Shown piece by piece: positions 1 to 10,365 of a DNA stretch of 64,000 nucleotides. Source of the stretch: Larix kaempferi (lineage: Eukaryota; Streptophyta; Pinopsida; Pinales; Pinaceae). The position numbers and the translations under genes were made by a program. The DNA is taken from contig BSBM01001448.1 of assembly GCA_027924585.1 (NCBI GenBank), forward strand, positions 372,001 to 436,000, written 5' to 3'. Under the pieces are notes generated by a model, which worked only from the letters and a program-made list of their open reading frames with translations, was not told where the DNA came from and searched no databases. Position 1 is the first letter of the stretch; each line of letters opens with the position of its first letter.

Positions 1-297
1 ATGTCTGCCAAAAATTTCATTCAGGTGAGCCCATAGCTCTTTTGGAGTTTCAATATCAATGAATTGGTGTGTCATGTATAGAGGCATAGCAAACATCATG
101 GCTACACAAGCTCTGTCACCTTCAATTAACCAGTCATACTCTTCTTCAGAGGATTCGAACTCTCTTTCAAAACAATAATCAAAGAGACCATTTCTCTTCA
201 AATGTGCTATCATATTTGGTTTCAATTCATCATAGTTGAATAGAGAAAGAAGATCATAGTTGAATGAAGAAAGATGAGGGATTTCTTCTGAATACAT
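1..297 (-). CDS. Copia gag N-terminus, element E (runs off window)
   Basis: This is an open minus-strand frame of 99 codons that begins with ATG at 297 and is still open at base 1, so the rest of the polyprotein lies outside the window. Visible residues include an ELKPNMIAHLKRNGLFDY stretch and a C-terminal TPKELWAHLNEIFGRH stretch. These match the gag (UBN2-like) region of plant Ty1/copia elements, which packages the element RNA into virus-like particles. Its context fits: about 145 bp upstream lies an iMet-type primer site, followed by an LTR edge. No stop codon is seen in the visible part, so E may be younger than other elements here. The copia gag assignment is by motif recognition only. 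Confidence 0.7.
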   Translation of the reverse strand, partial: MYSEEIPHLSSFNYDLLSLFNYDELKPNMIAHLKRNGLFDYCFEREFESSEEEYDWLIEGDRACVAMMFAMPLYMTHQFIDIETPKELWAHLNEIFGRH

Positions 298-440
298 TGA
301 AGCTGTAGAAGACCTGCAAAAACAATAGAGAATATCTGCAACTGCTACTGCTGCAAAAATGCAGAAACTGTTGCACTCGAAATATTGATAATAACCTGCA
401 AAAAAATCTCAGGAATGGAGATAAACAATACTCTCAACAT

Positions 441-452
441 GCTCTGATACCA
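441..452 (-). other. Primer binding site of copia element E
   Basis: On the minus strand this reads TGGTATCAGAGC, the complement of the plant initiator-Met tRNA 3' end. It directly abuts the LTR end (CA at 453-454). It fixes the minus orientation of E and its 5' LTR boundary. Confidence 0.9.
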
Positions 453-495
453 TGTGAAAATCCTCACAGCAGATCTAAGAAATGATGTATACGTC
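453..495 (-). repeat. Copia E 5' LTR, fragment 1 (U5 end)
   Basis: On the minus strand this segment ends TTTTCACA immediately before the primer site. Its other edge is cut by element A: bases 491-495 (acgtc) are one copy of the 5-bp duplication made by A. The LTR resumes at 9578. Confidence 0.8.
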
Positions 496-1828
496 TGTAA
501 TGTCCCCTCCTATCATACCAGCATGATAGAGAGGATCAATGTGCTAAAACCGGGCAATTGGCCCGATGCTTACTAAACAAAACATCCACATATATATAAA
601 AAGACAGGCATGCAGATGTACAAATCTAAGCAAACACAGCAGAAGTAGTTCATGTGCAGAATTAACACACATCCATCATACATCCCAGATTTTCATGGCA
701 TTCATCAATTGGGCAATATCAAACTATCAAATGAGAATACTTATCTTAAACCAAGTAATCTCTGAGCAACCAGCTACGCTTCTGCAACGTTTCACCCAAC
801 CGTAGGCCAGTGTGCTCCTCAATCTCTCAGCACCACTGCCACCCCCGAGCTAGGCATGATCTCCACAAGGAAAATGGAAAAACGGGTTCTCACATAGCCA
901 AAGGTATATCAAAATCAGCCAAGCCAATCAGCAATTGGGTTTGTCAGGCTATTAAGAGATGGGTGCATGTATCATCAAAAGCATAAGTGTTGGGCATGAG
1001 AAAAATGCCTATACAGTGAAGTTCTTAACAGTGGGTTTCTACTAGTTCCAGAAAAACGTGGGTAGACTCAAAACGAATTGGCAACTAGGAAAAATCGACT
1101 GGGAGAGCAACCCGTTCCAGAAAAACACCCCAAGGGCAAAAATGACCTCTCCCTCAGTCCAAAATCGCGTCCCTCTTTCCCCAGCTGCTGCAAAATACCA
1201 AAAACGAGTTTCTGGGCATGGAAAAACGTAGGAAATGGTGAAAACGTGAAGGATAAAAACCCCAACAAGCTCCCCCTGCGTGAGAGGATCAATGACATGG
1301 GTGAAGAATGGCTTTGGGCCAATTTTGTCGGGGTTTTCTTGCCCAGCAAGCCAAAACTCAATTTCCTAGGTTGCTGTCTTTCCCATACACGAAAATTGAC
1401 AGCCATACCTCTCCCATCCCAAGGCATTAATTGTCTCAACCAATTCTTGGAAGAATTAAATGATTGGGTGCATGAGACCAAATGGGTAGTTGAGAGTTCA
1501 TGGGTTTACTCAATGAAATGGCTTAACACCATGGCTCAAGGGTTTGGTTATTTTCCCTCCCTATTCCTTGTAAAGATCATGCCCCCATCTCTTTGTTGCA
1601 TTGCATAGCTGGTTGTGGGTTTTTCATTAAAATTGCATATTTACATGATGTCCGTTTTTACATTGTGCACTGCTAACACATGAACTCTATGCATCCATTC
1701 TAATTGTCGATACATAGAACGATAAATCAATGGCGGGGCCTTGGCCTTGAGCTCCTCACCATGAATAAATAACAATATTTACATCATTTACAATATTAAT
1801 GCAATAGGGTCAAGCTGGGGACATTACA
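496..1828 (-). repeat. 3' LTR of element A
   Basis: It is near-identical to 8240-9572 along its full 1333 bp, with TG...CA ends and 12-bp terminal inverted repeats. Overlapping ORFs on both strands (about 1068-1608) recur at the same place in the other LTR only because the LTRs are copies, and they show no recognisable protein. Confidence 0.93.
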
Positions 1829-1841
1829 TTCCCCTCCCCTT
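1829..1841 (-). other. Polypurine tract of element A
   Basis: On the minus strand this reads AAGGGGAGGGGAA, directly before the TGTAATG start of the 3' LTR. It is the expected plus-strand DNA primer position. Element B has a very similar tract at 33462-33474. Confidence 0.85.
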
Positions 1842-1998
1842 GGAATAACACCGTCCTCGGTGTTCCAGCACTTCGGAAAATAAATACCCACTTTACATAT
1901 GTCCAAAATTCACAAAAATGTGGTAGGTTTGTCCTGCAATTCACCCTTTACTTGGGTTTTTCAGGACTAAGTCCTTTGGTATTTACAAGCTTCTCTTG

Positions 1999-2466
1999 CT
2001 AGCTAGGACATTCTAGCTCTGCATGAGGACATCGTTCCACAACAATTCCTTCTTTTCCTCTTCCTTCCAACTGGTCCATGAACCTGGGGAATTTACGGTT
2101 GCTACCCCCTTGATATTCTCTTGTTGGGCAGTCACGGAGGCAATGATTCCCTCCACATCCCCAACATTTCATCGGCGGCTTTACCTTTTCCCGGTCCATT
2201 TCCTTTGACTCTTCCCACCTGGGGCGTTTCTTAATCGGACGATTGGATGAATGCTTCTTCATTGACCCACTTTCCTTTCCCTTGTTGATTGCTCCCAGAA
2301 TGCTTTTTACCTCTTTTTGCAGACGAATAGAGTCCTGCAAAGCCTCATGGTTTCTCTCATTCTGTTGCCTCTGTAGCTTGAGCATCTCCCCAAGATTCTC
2401 TTGGGTCCTGGCAATTGTTTGAAGAAGACTTTCAGCCAACTCTAATAGCCCTCGGTTTGCTGCCAT
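1999..2466 (-). CDS. Small gag-like zinc-knuckle protein of element A
   Basis: This 155-residue ORF starts at ATG 2466; an in-frame non-ATG extension upstream was not used. The N-terminal half is helical and Gln/Glu-rich (LAESLLQTIARTQENLGEML), likely a coiled coil. A basic linker follows, then a CCHC knuckle CWGCGGNHCLRDC (C-x2-C-x3-H-x4-C), the RNA-binding signature of retroelement nucleocapsid. The knuckle closely resembles CWGCGGEHMLRNC in the gag of element B. It lacks the central capsid-like region seen in B, and no protease or pol follows. It sits next to the 3' LTR rather than after the leader, leaving a long non-coding stretch upstream. It may help package A RNA, or be a remnant of a larger gag. 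Confidence 0.7.
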   Translation of the reverse strand: MAANRGLLELAESLLQTIARTQENLGEMLKLQRQQNERNHEALQDSIRLQKEVKSILGAINKGKESGSMKKHSSNRPIKKRPRWEESKEMDREKVKPPMKCWGCGGNHCLRDCPTREYQGGSNRKFPRFMDQLEGRGKEGIVVERCPHAELECPS

Positions 2467-3643
2467 GGTAAATGGGCACAACTGAACACACCTTGCTTAC
2501 TAGCAACACTTTCCTGTAACGGATGCAACCAATTGTTTCACTTTCTTACCTGTGAAATTCATCATGGGAATTCTTTGTTAGAACAAGCATAGCATAAACA
2601 TTAAGATTAGTCAATTATTTTCCTAATTGACATGGAATGTCCATGCTTTATTCATGGGACTTCCATACTTTTCATGCTTTCCCAACCTACACACGAACTC
2701 ATTCATGTTCATCTTTTCACAGGAAATTTACAACTTCAGCATTCACAATTCATCTCAAGCAATTACACACAATATATTTTCAGCCATGATATGCACTCAA
2801 CAATCTTTTGTTTTATAAATGCATCAATCAAAAGAAAAGAGAAGAGTAGGGGTTTCTCCCTCTTAGTCTTGTTCTATTATGGAGCTACACCATCACTGTG
2901 GTTTCATGCTCCTTAGTCTCTTTCACTTCAATGTGAATGCTTTGACTTTCCTTTCTTGGCTATGACACTTAGTGTCTAAGGTCTGCATATGGATTTTCAG
3001 CTAGGGCACCCTTCCCATTATTGCCTACAGAACCTTGGGTTGCTAGGATCTAGTTGTATCCACTAGCACCATCTTTCATTACTGCTCATACGGAGCTTTT
3101 TAGGACGGTCACATGTCCACATGCATATTTAGGATGCCTTCATAGTCCTTGCTTCCAGCAATACCTACATTCAAACATTGAATTAATTCACATGTTTAGT
3201 TCATTTTCATAGGGTTTTTCTCTAAACAAGAGTTTAGGAATTCATAACTAAATCATATACATACGTATATAAGAAAGAAGCTGCAAGGTAACGGAATACT
3301 TATCTGTATTGGATGTCTTCACTTTATTCCACGGGATCCTTCTCTGCTTTACAAGCCTTGGATTTCCCGTGAACACAATAACGAATGTTGGGCCAGCCCG
3401 TCGGCTACTCCACAATCATTCAAATAGGCAATTCCCATCCAGTACACCGACTGGGTTTATCAATCATTTCCTTTAGCAATATGCTAGGCCAGTGCTCCGA
3501 CTGGTTTTATCGATCGTTTAAGGGGTGTTGGGCCAGCGTACACGCTGCTTTACCCTATCAAGTAGTTAATGCCCAACTAGTCACTCTCTGGACTTATCAA
3601 GAACTTTTTAGTGTTCAACCAGCTACTCCCTGGATTTCTTAAT

Positions 3644-3725
3644 AATTTATATCGCCCACTCATTTACTCTCTGGATTTACCAGCAATTTATATCGCCCCC
3701 TCATTTACTCTTTGGATTTACCAGC
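3644..3725. repeat. 41-bp tandem duplication
   Basis: There are two adjacent 41-bp copies beginning aatttatatcgccc at 3644 and 3685, differing at two or three positions. They lie in the interior of A. Confidence 0.8.
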
Positions 3726-4140
3726 AATTTATAGTCTTTCAGGGTCTTGCCTTCCTGCAACGACCAAGGTTTCCAATAAAGAAATGATAGTGTATCAGCT
3801 TAGCTGTTAAAATATTTACACCTGTAATCTTCATTATTCCAAGCAATACATAAAGGAGAACGAATACTTATCTGTAGTGTGCGTTTCCCCTCTGGTCCAC
3901 AGGATCCTGCTTCACTTTGCAAGCCTTGGGATCGCCTATGGAATTGGATATAGTTAATGCTTAACCAATACGCCTCCCCATCGGCTGGATTTACCAAGCA
4001 TTTGGTGGTGCCCAACCAGTCCCATACCTGGTTGGCCCTCTCCAGTGCCGAGCCAGCACATTCGTCTGGGTCATCGACCAATGGAAGGAAACTGCGCCAC
4101 CGACCATTATAGGTCAAGGCTCTACTATGGAGCCATAGGT

Positions 4141-4314
4141 ATCTCAGGGTTTTCAGTCAGTCATTGACGCCCGCCCTCCCACTGCTGACCCAATAGGAAT
4201 CTCAGGGTTTTCAGTCAGTCATCGGCGCCTGCCCTCCCACTGCTGACCCAATAGGCATCTCAGGGTTTTCAGTCAGTCATTGGCGCCCGCCCTCCCATTG
4301 CTGACCCAATAGAG
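4141..4314. repeat. 58-bp tandem repeat, three copies
   Basis: Units starting atctcagggttttcagtcag at 4141, 4199 and 4257 are exactly 58 bp apart and nearly identical, each ending near gctgacccaata. There is no coding sense across units. They lie in the interior of A. Confidence 0.9.
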
Positions 4315-7300
4315 ATTTTATGCCTTTACCAATGTCACCACACCCTCTTGCACTGTAACCCTTCACACACATCAACTCTTGGTTTATACAAGGACGCCAC
4401 TCCTTCTCTTGTGCAAATCGGTGGTTCCTTTTAGGAACTTTATAGGTGACTTTCTTGACTGCAGGTTAACATGACCCCTACTCACACAAGGATGATACCT
4501 TCTCTTATTACACAGCTCTTTGGGCCTTTCCATCCCTTCTGGTAATATTTCACATGAGCATAGAAAGGTTTCCAATTCCCATACAGTCTCCTTGCGTACC
4601 CTTCTTCACCTTGCCCTTTAATGTGCAGTATCAATCTGCATTTGTGTAGGCTGACAACACAAGAAGGATAAGCAAGCTCATCAGTATTGCTGTTCAATTC
4701 TTAACCACATTCCATATCATTCACTACCAAGTATTGAAACACTAGGAATGCGTCCATTCCCTTAGGGTGTATTCAATATTGAAAACCCTATCATGATCCA
4801 GCACCAGAAAAGGTGTGCACCTTCTTTCCGATGTGCGCCATGTAGGCCCTTATCATACTCAAGCATTCTGCAATGATATAAATAAGATAGAGCATGCTAT
4901 GCGTATTAACCCTAATAATTTAGACATGCATGTTATTTTCTAGGGTTACATAATACTCATTCATTTGCAGATGTGTCTCACATGCCTCCTGGACATAGCT
5001 TTACCATCTCACTTTCATGGTTTACCGACATGCGGTTTGGCTGAGACATTATCAATGGCGTTTCACCCGAAACCCACTTCCAAAGCATGGGATCCTTCCC
5101 ATCTAGTTTGGCTTCTACAGGTCATCACACATGGTCTTCCTGCAATGTGTCATCCTGGCACACTTCATCAAATAGCCAAACAGTCAGCAACATTTAGCAA
5201 TAAGCTTCAAATATGATTGTTTCATAATCAATCAATAACATTAATAATTAAATTCAACATGAGTTCTACAATTCTGCCTCCTACAGAAATTGATTTGTTT
5301 AACAATGAGGCTATCCTCATATTGTTTGGCTCCTGTAAGAGACACCACTCTGCCAATTATGGTCTTATGCCCGCTGCCATACATGAGCATCCACTTACAG
5401 CATGTCCTCCTGACACATTTCATATAAGCCAAACAGTCATTAGCAATTATCCGAAACATTTACAAATTTGATATTTACAATTGTTCTTACTAACAGAGCT
5501 TAGAGCTCTCAACCATAGGATTCCTTCTCATAATCTCTAGATCAAACTTCACAGTCATATCATTCATACAATGCATCACAAGATTTATAAACTCTCTCAA
5601 TGCACATCTACTCAATGCTTCCTTGCATTGTTTCATGAGTACTATACATTCAAGCATATTATGATCGAAACATGACTATCTCATATAACTTGCATTACCA
5701 TAATTAGGACCACCAGTCCTCACTTGCTTTGGTTATTAAGCACTTAACCAACGTACACATGGCAGGATATAAATTCATATGAATGCATTGAGATTTCTAA
5801 ACAGTCATAGGGTGTAAGGATCATTTCCTTCACTTATCCACACATCACCAAGCTTGGTAGGTTAACAGTCCCAATCGGTATTCAATATCACATGCAAACT
5901 AACTCAACATAGCTCGAACTTAGTTGAAGAGATCTTACCAAATCCTCTTTTAACATTCATGCACTTTGGCACCAATAATCATTACCTGCATGGTTACCAT
6001 TAACCTCGCCTGATGTTACCTGATCAATTGGACTCTTACCAAGGCTGCTCAGTCTCTTTGCTAACTTCATGATCATAGATTTGTTGCACCATCCTTTTTG
6101 CATAAGGTTGTTGGCTTCATGAAACAACATCCTCGGCACATTTAGCCATGCTCTTTGTTATCTTTGGTCCTACAACCAATACCAACATCAATAGCGATTA
6201 TCAATCACAATATTCTCCATTAATGGTTCATTGCATAAGCATACTCCATTATTCTACCAATATGCAATATCCCATTTATGCACAAGCATTTCCATATGTA
6301 CTATGTAATTTTTGTTAAGATGCCATCTAGTGCATATACATCTATGTAATCTCTTACATTTTTTTTTTTAACATATTTATGCCATATGATAGTTTCATAA
6401 TTATAAGTATGATAACAAATAGGGGTGTAAGAAATTCTTCCCTTTTCGGTCCCTCATCGTAACATGGAATTCCTCTTCCATATCATGCAATGGTAGAAAT
6501 TGCCCATTTTGACAACAAAATTTGTTTGTCAAAACAGCCGCTGGCACTTTCTGCACTAAATATCTATGATATATGTAGACCTCATTCAAACTCTGGTCAT
6601 GTATCATTGTTCCCTGCTGGACAAGCTTTCCAATGCCTGTCTCCATGCTCCATTCCGACATCAGGTGCGGAAACTGCATCTCTTCAAAATGACAACTTTC
6701 ACTATAATTCTGCCCATTTTACACAGTTGCATTTTGGTCCAGAATGCCAACTTTAGCCACCTGTGGAAGAAAATCTATGAGGAATCACAAAAACTTTTAT
6801 ATTGGGAGAAGTTGGTCCATATAACAAGGAACACTCAGCAAATCACGGATTATAATTCCGGTGCACCATTCATCTTCTATGAATTTCTGGGTTTTGCTAC
6901 TTCTCACTTTTCACATTTTTCCAAAATTCCCAATTTTGGGCCAAAAATGGCTATCTCCCAAACGATGCATTTCTGGAAAATCTTCGTCTAACGGAAACTG
7001 TCCGTCTTAATGAGAATATGAAATGTCTAGTTCAGTAAAAATTTTGACTCCCACATCTAGGGTCACTTTTACTGCCCATAAGCTTTTCAAAATCCCGAAA
7101 AAGTGGCCCGGAACAGTGCTTTTTGGTCTTCTTGCTCATCCCGACTTCACATCCTTTGAAGTTTGGCTCCAAGATTCTGAACTTAACATCGTGTCTGCTT
7201 CATGACTGCCTCATATCAATTTCAGCTCAAACCGACCTTCTGTCAAGCCTTGGGACTCTGTCCTTCAAAAGTCACTATTATCCAATTTCTGTCAAATCGG

Positions 7301-7404
7301 AGTGTAATGGGCTCGGGGTCTTCACTGGTTCTTTCATGGCCTCCGAGCCCCACAGGAATCATCCCATTCTGAGTCCGGATGCTCCCTCTATCCAAGAATC
7401 GAGG

Positions 7405-7429
7405 TTTTTTTTTGTTTTTTTGTTTTTTT

Positions 7430-7460
<31 letters not shown>
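7405..7460. repeat. Long T-rich homopolymer tract
   Basis: This is about 56 bases, nearly all T with a few G, on the plus strand (A-rich in the sense of element A), directly beside the 31-bp array. It could be a captured poly(A) tail or slippage product, and assembly error is possible. Confidence 0.85.
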
Positions 7461-7479
7461 CGGGACAATTCCCTGAACG

Positions 7480-7882
7480 CTCCCGCAATTGCGGGGCGAT
7501 TGGCTGAAGCCTTCCACAATTTCGGGCCAGTTGGCTGTAGCCTTCCGCAGTTTCAGGCCGGTTGGCTGTAGCCTTCCGCAGTTTCAGGTCGGTTGGCTGT
7601 AGCCTTCTGCAGTTTCGGGCCGGTTGGCTGTAGCCTTCCGCAGTTTCGGGCCGGTTGGCTGTAGCCTTCCGCAGTTTCGGGCCAGTTATCTGTAGCCTTC
7701 CGCAGTTGCGGAACGGTTGGCGGAATGCTTCCGCAATTGCGGAACAAGTCGGCGAAATCTTCCGCAATTGCGGAATGATTCACCGAAATCTTCCGCAGTT
7801 GCAGAACGATTCGGCGAAGTCTTCCGCAGTTGCGGAACAATTTGCGGAATCCTTCCGCAATTTCGGAAGAGATTTCCTTCCG
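7480..7882. repeat. 31-bp tandem array with palindromic cores, leader of A
   Basis: Thirteen units keep an exact 31-bp register, with the CTTCCGC-type core starting at 7480, 7511, 7542, 7573, 7604, 7635, 7666, 7697, 7728, 7759, 7790, 7821 and 7852. In the later units the core TTCCGCAATTGCGGAA is a perfect 16-bp palindrome. The first units carry a variant (GCAGTTTCGGGCCGG) that is only partly palindromic. Because 31 is not a multiple of three, the overlapping long ORFs here are repeat artefacts. The array lies in the 5' leader of A, between primer site and interior. Confidence 0.92.
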
Positions 7883-8105
7883 AAATTTCGGAAGAGAATT
7901 CCTTCCGCCGAACACTTAAATTTTTTTTATTTTTTTTTCTGCTTTTTTTTTTTAAATTTTTCTCCGCTGTTTCGGAGCAGTTTCTCGAATTCTTCCGCAA
8001 TTGCGGGAAGGTTCGCGGAACTCTTCCGCAACGGGAAGGTTCGCCGAACTCTTCCGCAATTGCGGGAAGGTTCGTGGAACCTTTCCGCAAATTCGGGATG
8101 ACTTC
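7883..8105. repeat. Irregular continuation of the palindromic array
   Basis: Related palindromes (TTCCGAAATTTCGGAA, TTCCGCAATTGCGG) continue at irregular spacing, interrupted by a T-rich stretch at about 7919-7963. This is the part of the leader nearer the primer site. Confidence 0.75.
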
Positions 8106-8225
8106 CCGAAACAGGCTTAAAACCGAAATTTTCAAAAATAGACTTTAAACCAATTTTTTTTTCAAGAACAGACTTCCTATAATTGCTAGTAGATCTAGCC
8201 CATAGAGGCCCAATGCTGCAACGCA

Positions 8226-8237
8226 GCTCTGATACCA
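8226..8237 (-). other. Primer binding site of element A
   Basis: On the minus strand it reads TGGTATCAGAGC (iMet tRNA complement), two bases from the end of the 5' LTR at 8240. Confidence 0.92.
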
Positions 8238-8239
8238 AA

Positions 8240-9572
8240 TGTAATGTCCCCTCCTATCATACCAGCATGATAGAGAGGATCAATGTGCTAAAACCGGGCA
8301 ATTGGCCCAATGCTTACTAGATAAAACATCCACATATATATAAAAAGACAGGCATGCAGATGTACAAATCTAAGCAAACACAGCAGAAGTAATTCATGTG
8401 CAGAATTAACACACATCCATCATACATCCCATATTTTCATGTCATTCATCAATTGGGCAATATCAAACTATCAAATGAGAATACTTATCTTAAACCAAGT
8501 AATCTCTGAGCAACCAGCTACGCTTCTGCAATGTTCCACCCAACCGTAGGCCAGTGTGCTCCTCAATCTCTCAGCACCACTGCCACCCCCGAGCTGGGCA
8601 TGATCTCCACAAGGAAAAGGGAAAAACAGGTTCTCACATAGCCAAAGGTATATCAAAATCAGCCAAGCCAATCAGCAATTGGGTTTGTCAGGTTGTTAAG
8701 AGATGGGTGCATGTATCATCAAAAGCATAAGTGTTGGGCATGAGAAAAATGCCTATACAGTGAAGTTCCCAACAGTGGGTTTCTACCAGTTCTAGAAAAA
8801 CGTGGGTAGACTCAAAACGAATTGGCAACTAGGAAAAATTGACTGGGAGAGCAACCCGTTCCAGAAAAATGCCCTAAGGGAAAAAACGACCTCTCCCTCA
8901 GTCCAAAATCGCGTCCCTCTTTCCCCAGCTGCTGCAAAATACCAAAAACGAGTTTCTGGGCATGGAAAAACGCAGGAAATGGTGAAAACGTGAAGGATAA
9001 AAACCCCAACAAGCTCCCCCTGCGTGAGAGGATCAATGCCATGGGTGAAGAATGGATTTGGGCCAATTTCATGGGGGTTTTCTTTCCCAGCAAGCCAAAA
9101 CTCGATTTCCCAGGTTGTTGTCTTGCCCATACACAAAAATTGACAGCCATACCTCTCCCATCCCAAGGCATTAATTGTCTCAACCAATTCTTGGAAGAAT
9201 TAAATGATTGGGTGCATGAGACCAAATGGGTAGTTGAGAGTTCATGGGTTTACTCAATGAAATGGCTTAACACCATGGCTCAAGGGTTTGGTTATTTTCC
9301 CTCCCTATTCCTTGTAAAGATCATGCCCCCATATCTTTGTTGCATTGCGTAGCTCGTTGTGGGTTTTTCATTAAAATTGCATATTTACATGATGCCCGTT
9401 TTTACATTGTGCACTGCTAGCACATGAATTCTATGCATCCATTCTAATTGCCGATACATAGAACGATAAATCAATGGCGGGGCCTTGGCCTTGAGCTCCT
9501 CACCATGACTAAATAACAATATTTACATCATTTACAATATTAATGCAATAGGGTCAAGCTGGGGACATTACA
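8240..9572 (-). repeat. 5' LTR of element A
   Basis: It is 1333 bp, with the same ends as 496-1828 and only scattered substitutions. It is followed by acgtc (9573-9577), which matches the duplication before 496. Confidence 0.93.
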
Positions 9573-9577
9573 ACGTC

Positions 9578-10365
9578 ACAAGAATAATTATGATTAAGCA
9601 GGAAGATAGAAGAAGAGTGGTCAATGCAGTGTAATGAGAAACAAAATAATAATACAATAGAACTCGGATAGAAGCAAAAATACTTCACACACACTAATTA
9701 ATTAATCACAATATGGATAAATAAATAGTACAATGCATGAGGATTCGAATGCCTAAGGTGGCAATTCGAATTAGCCTTCATGGAGTGATCAAAGGATCAC
9801 TGGAGTGTCATCGGAGCACAACTAGCAGTCTATCTCATCATCAGTGGAGTCATTAATGCTCAAGTAACTGTAAACCATCAGTGAAACTGAGTCTAACTGA
9901 GCGTGGTAGGTGTAACTGAGTGTAACTGGCACAAACTGAATGAAGGAGGCTCAGTGGAGGGTGCATGAGGAGCTAACTGGAGTCAGAATGGGTAGTCTAG
10001 TCTCACTGGAGATCCATCGGAGTGATACAGTCAGTTGAGAGTTAGTATAGCCTTAAATCAAGGAAAGAACTGATGATAACTCAATTAATTGAAGTGCAAC
10101 TGAGTGGTAGGTGAGAGAGGGTGCATGAGATGCATGCAATTGCATGAAGGGGCGCACTAAGCACTAGGAGGGATAAAACTAATCTGTGAGAAGCTCCTAG
10201 GGGATAAATAACTGAGGGCTAGGTGCTAGACTGATGACTAGGATGCATGCAAATGCATTCAAACCCTAAATAATGCATGCAAACCCTAAAAGTGCATGCA
10301 TGACTGAAAATGCAAATAATGAAAATGATGTTAGGACTAGGATGGAGTATAGGAATATCCTAACA
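9578..10365 (-). repeat. Copia E 5' LTR, fragment 2 (remainder)
   Basis: This is the continuation of the E LTR after the A insertion. On the minus strand it would begin TGTTAGGATATTCC at 10365 and read to the A insertion point; joined to 453-495 it gives an LTR of about 831 bp with TG...CA ends. The 10365 edge is inferred from the TGTTAG start and because an open coiled-coil frame begins right after it. The matching E duplication cannot be checked because its other end lies outside the window; ggaag at 10366-10370 is the expected copy. Confidence 0.65.

Larger units (their letters stand above)
2482..7404. other. Non-coding interior of element A
   Basis: No ORF here shows a recognisable protein on either strand. 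It contains short local duplications (41-bp units at 3644-3725, 58-bp units at 4141-4314) and a looser series of GGCCAG...CTGG-type motifs around 3380-3620. This fits a large non-autonomous element whose coding region was replaced by unrelated sequence. Confidence 0.7.
496..9572 (-). mobile_element. Element A: complete non-autonomous LTR retrotransposon
   Basis: Two 1333-bp direct repeats (496-1828 and 8240-9572), both starting TGTAATGTCCCC and ending GGGGACATTACA, flank a 6.4-kb interior. Perfect 5-bp duplications acgtc lie outside (491-495 and 9573-9577). The iMet-type primer site at 8226-8237 and the purine tract at 1829-1841 set the orientation to minus. The interior has no reverse transcriptase, RNase H or integrase. 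It holds only a small zinc-knuckle ORF near the 3' LTR, long non-coding sequence and tandem arrays in the leader, so A must have been moved by enzymes supplied in trans. Its LTRs resemble those of element B in this window. The two LTRs have equal length and differ by scattered substitutions only, which indicates a fairly recent insertion. Confidence 0.93.

Noticed and set aside
1068-1608. Overlapping ORFs on both strands, repeated at 8792-9352
   Set aside because: Conservation is explained by LTR identity; they overlap on opposite strands and have no motifs.
7480-7882. Regular repeats resembling a CRISPR array
   Set aside because: Units are contiguous 31-bp tandem copies without unique spacers, in a plant retroelement leader.
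7243-8238. Six or more overlapping ORFs on both strands, up to 174 aa
   Set aside because: They are read through the 31-bp palindromic array; a period not divisible by three and inverted symmetry keep several frames open. No protein family is recognisable.
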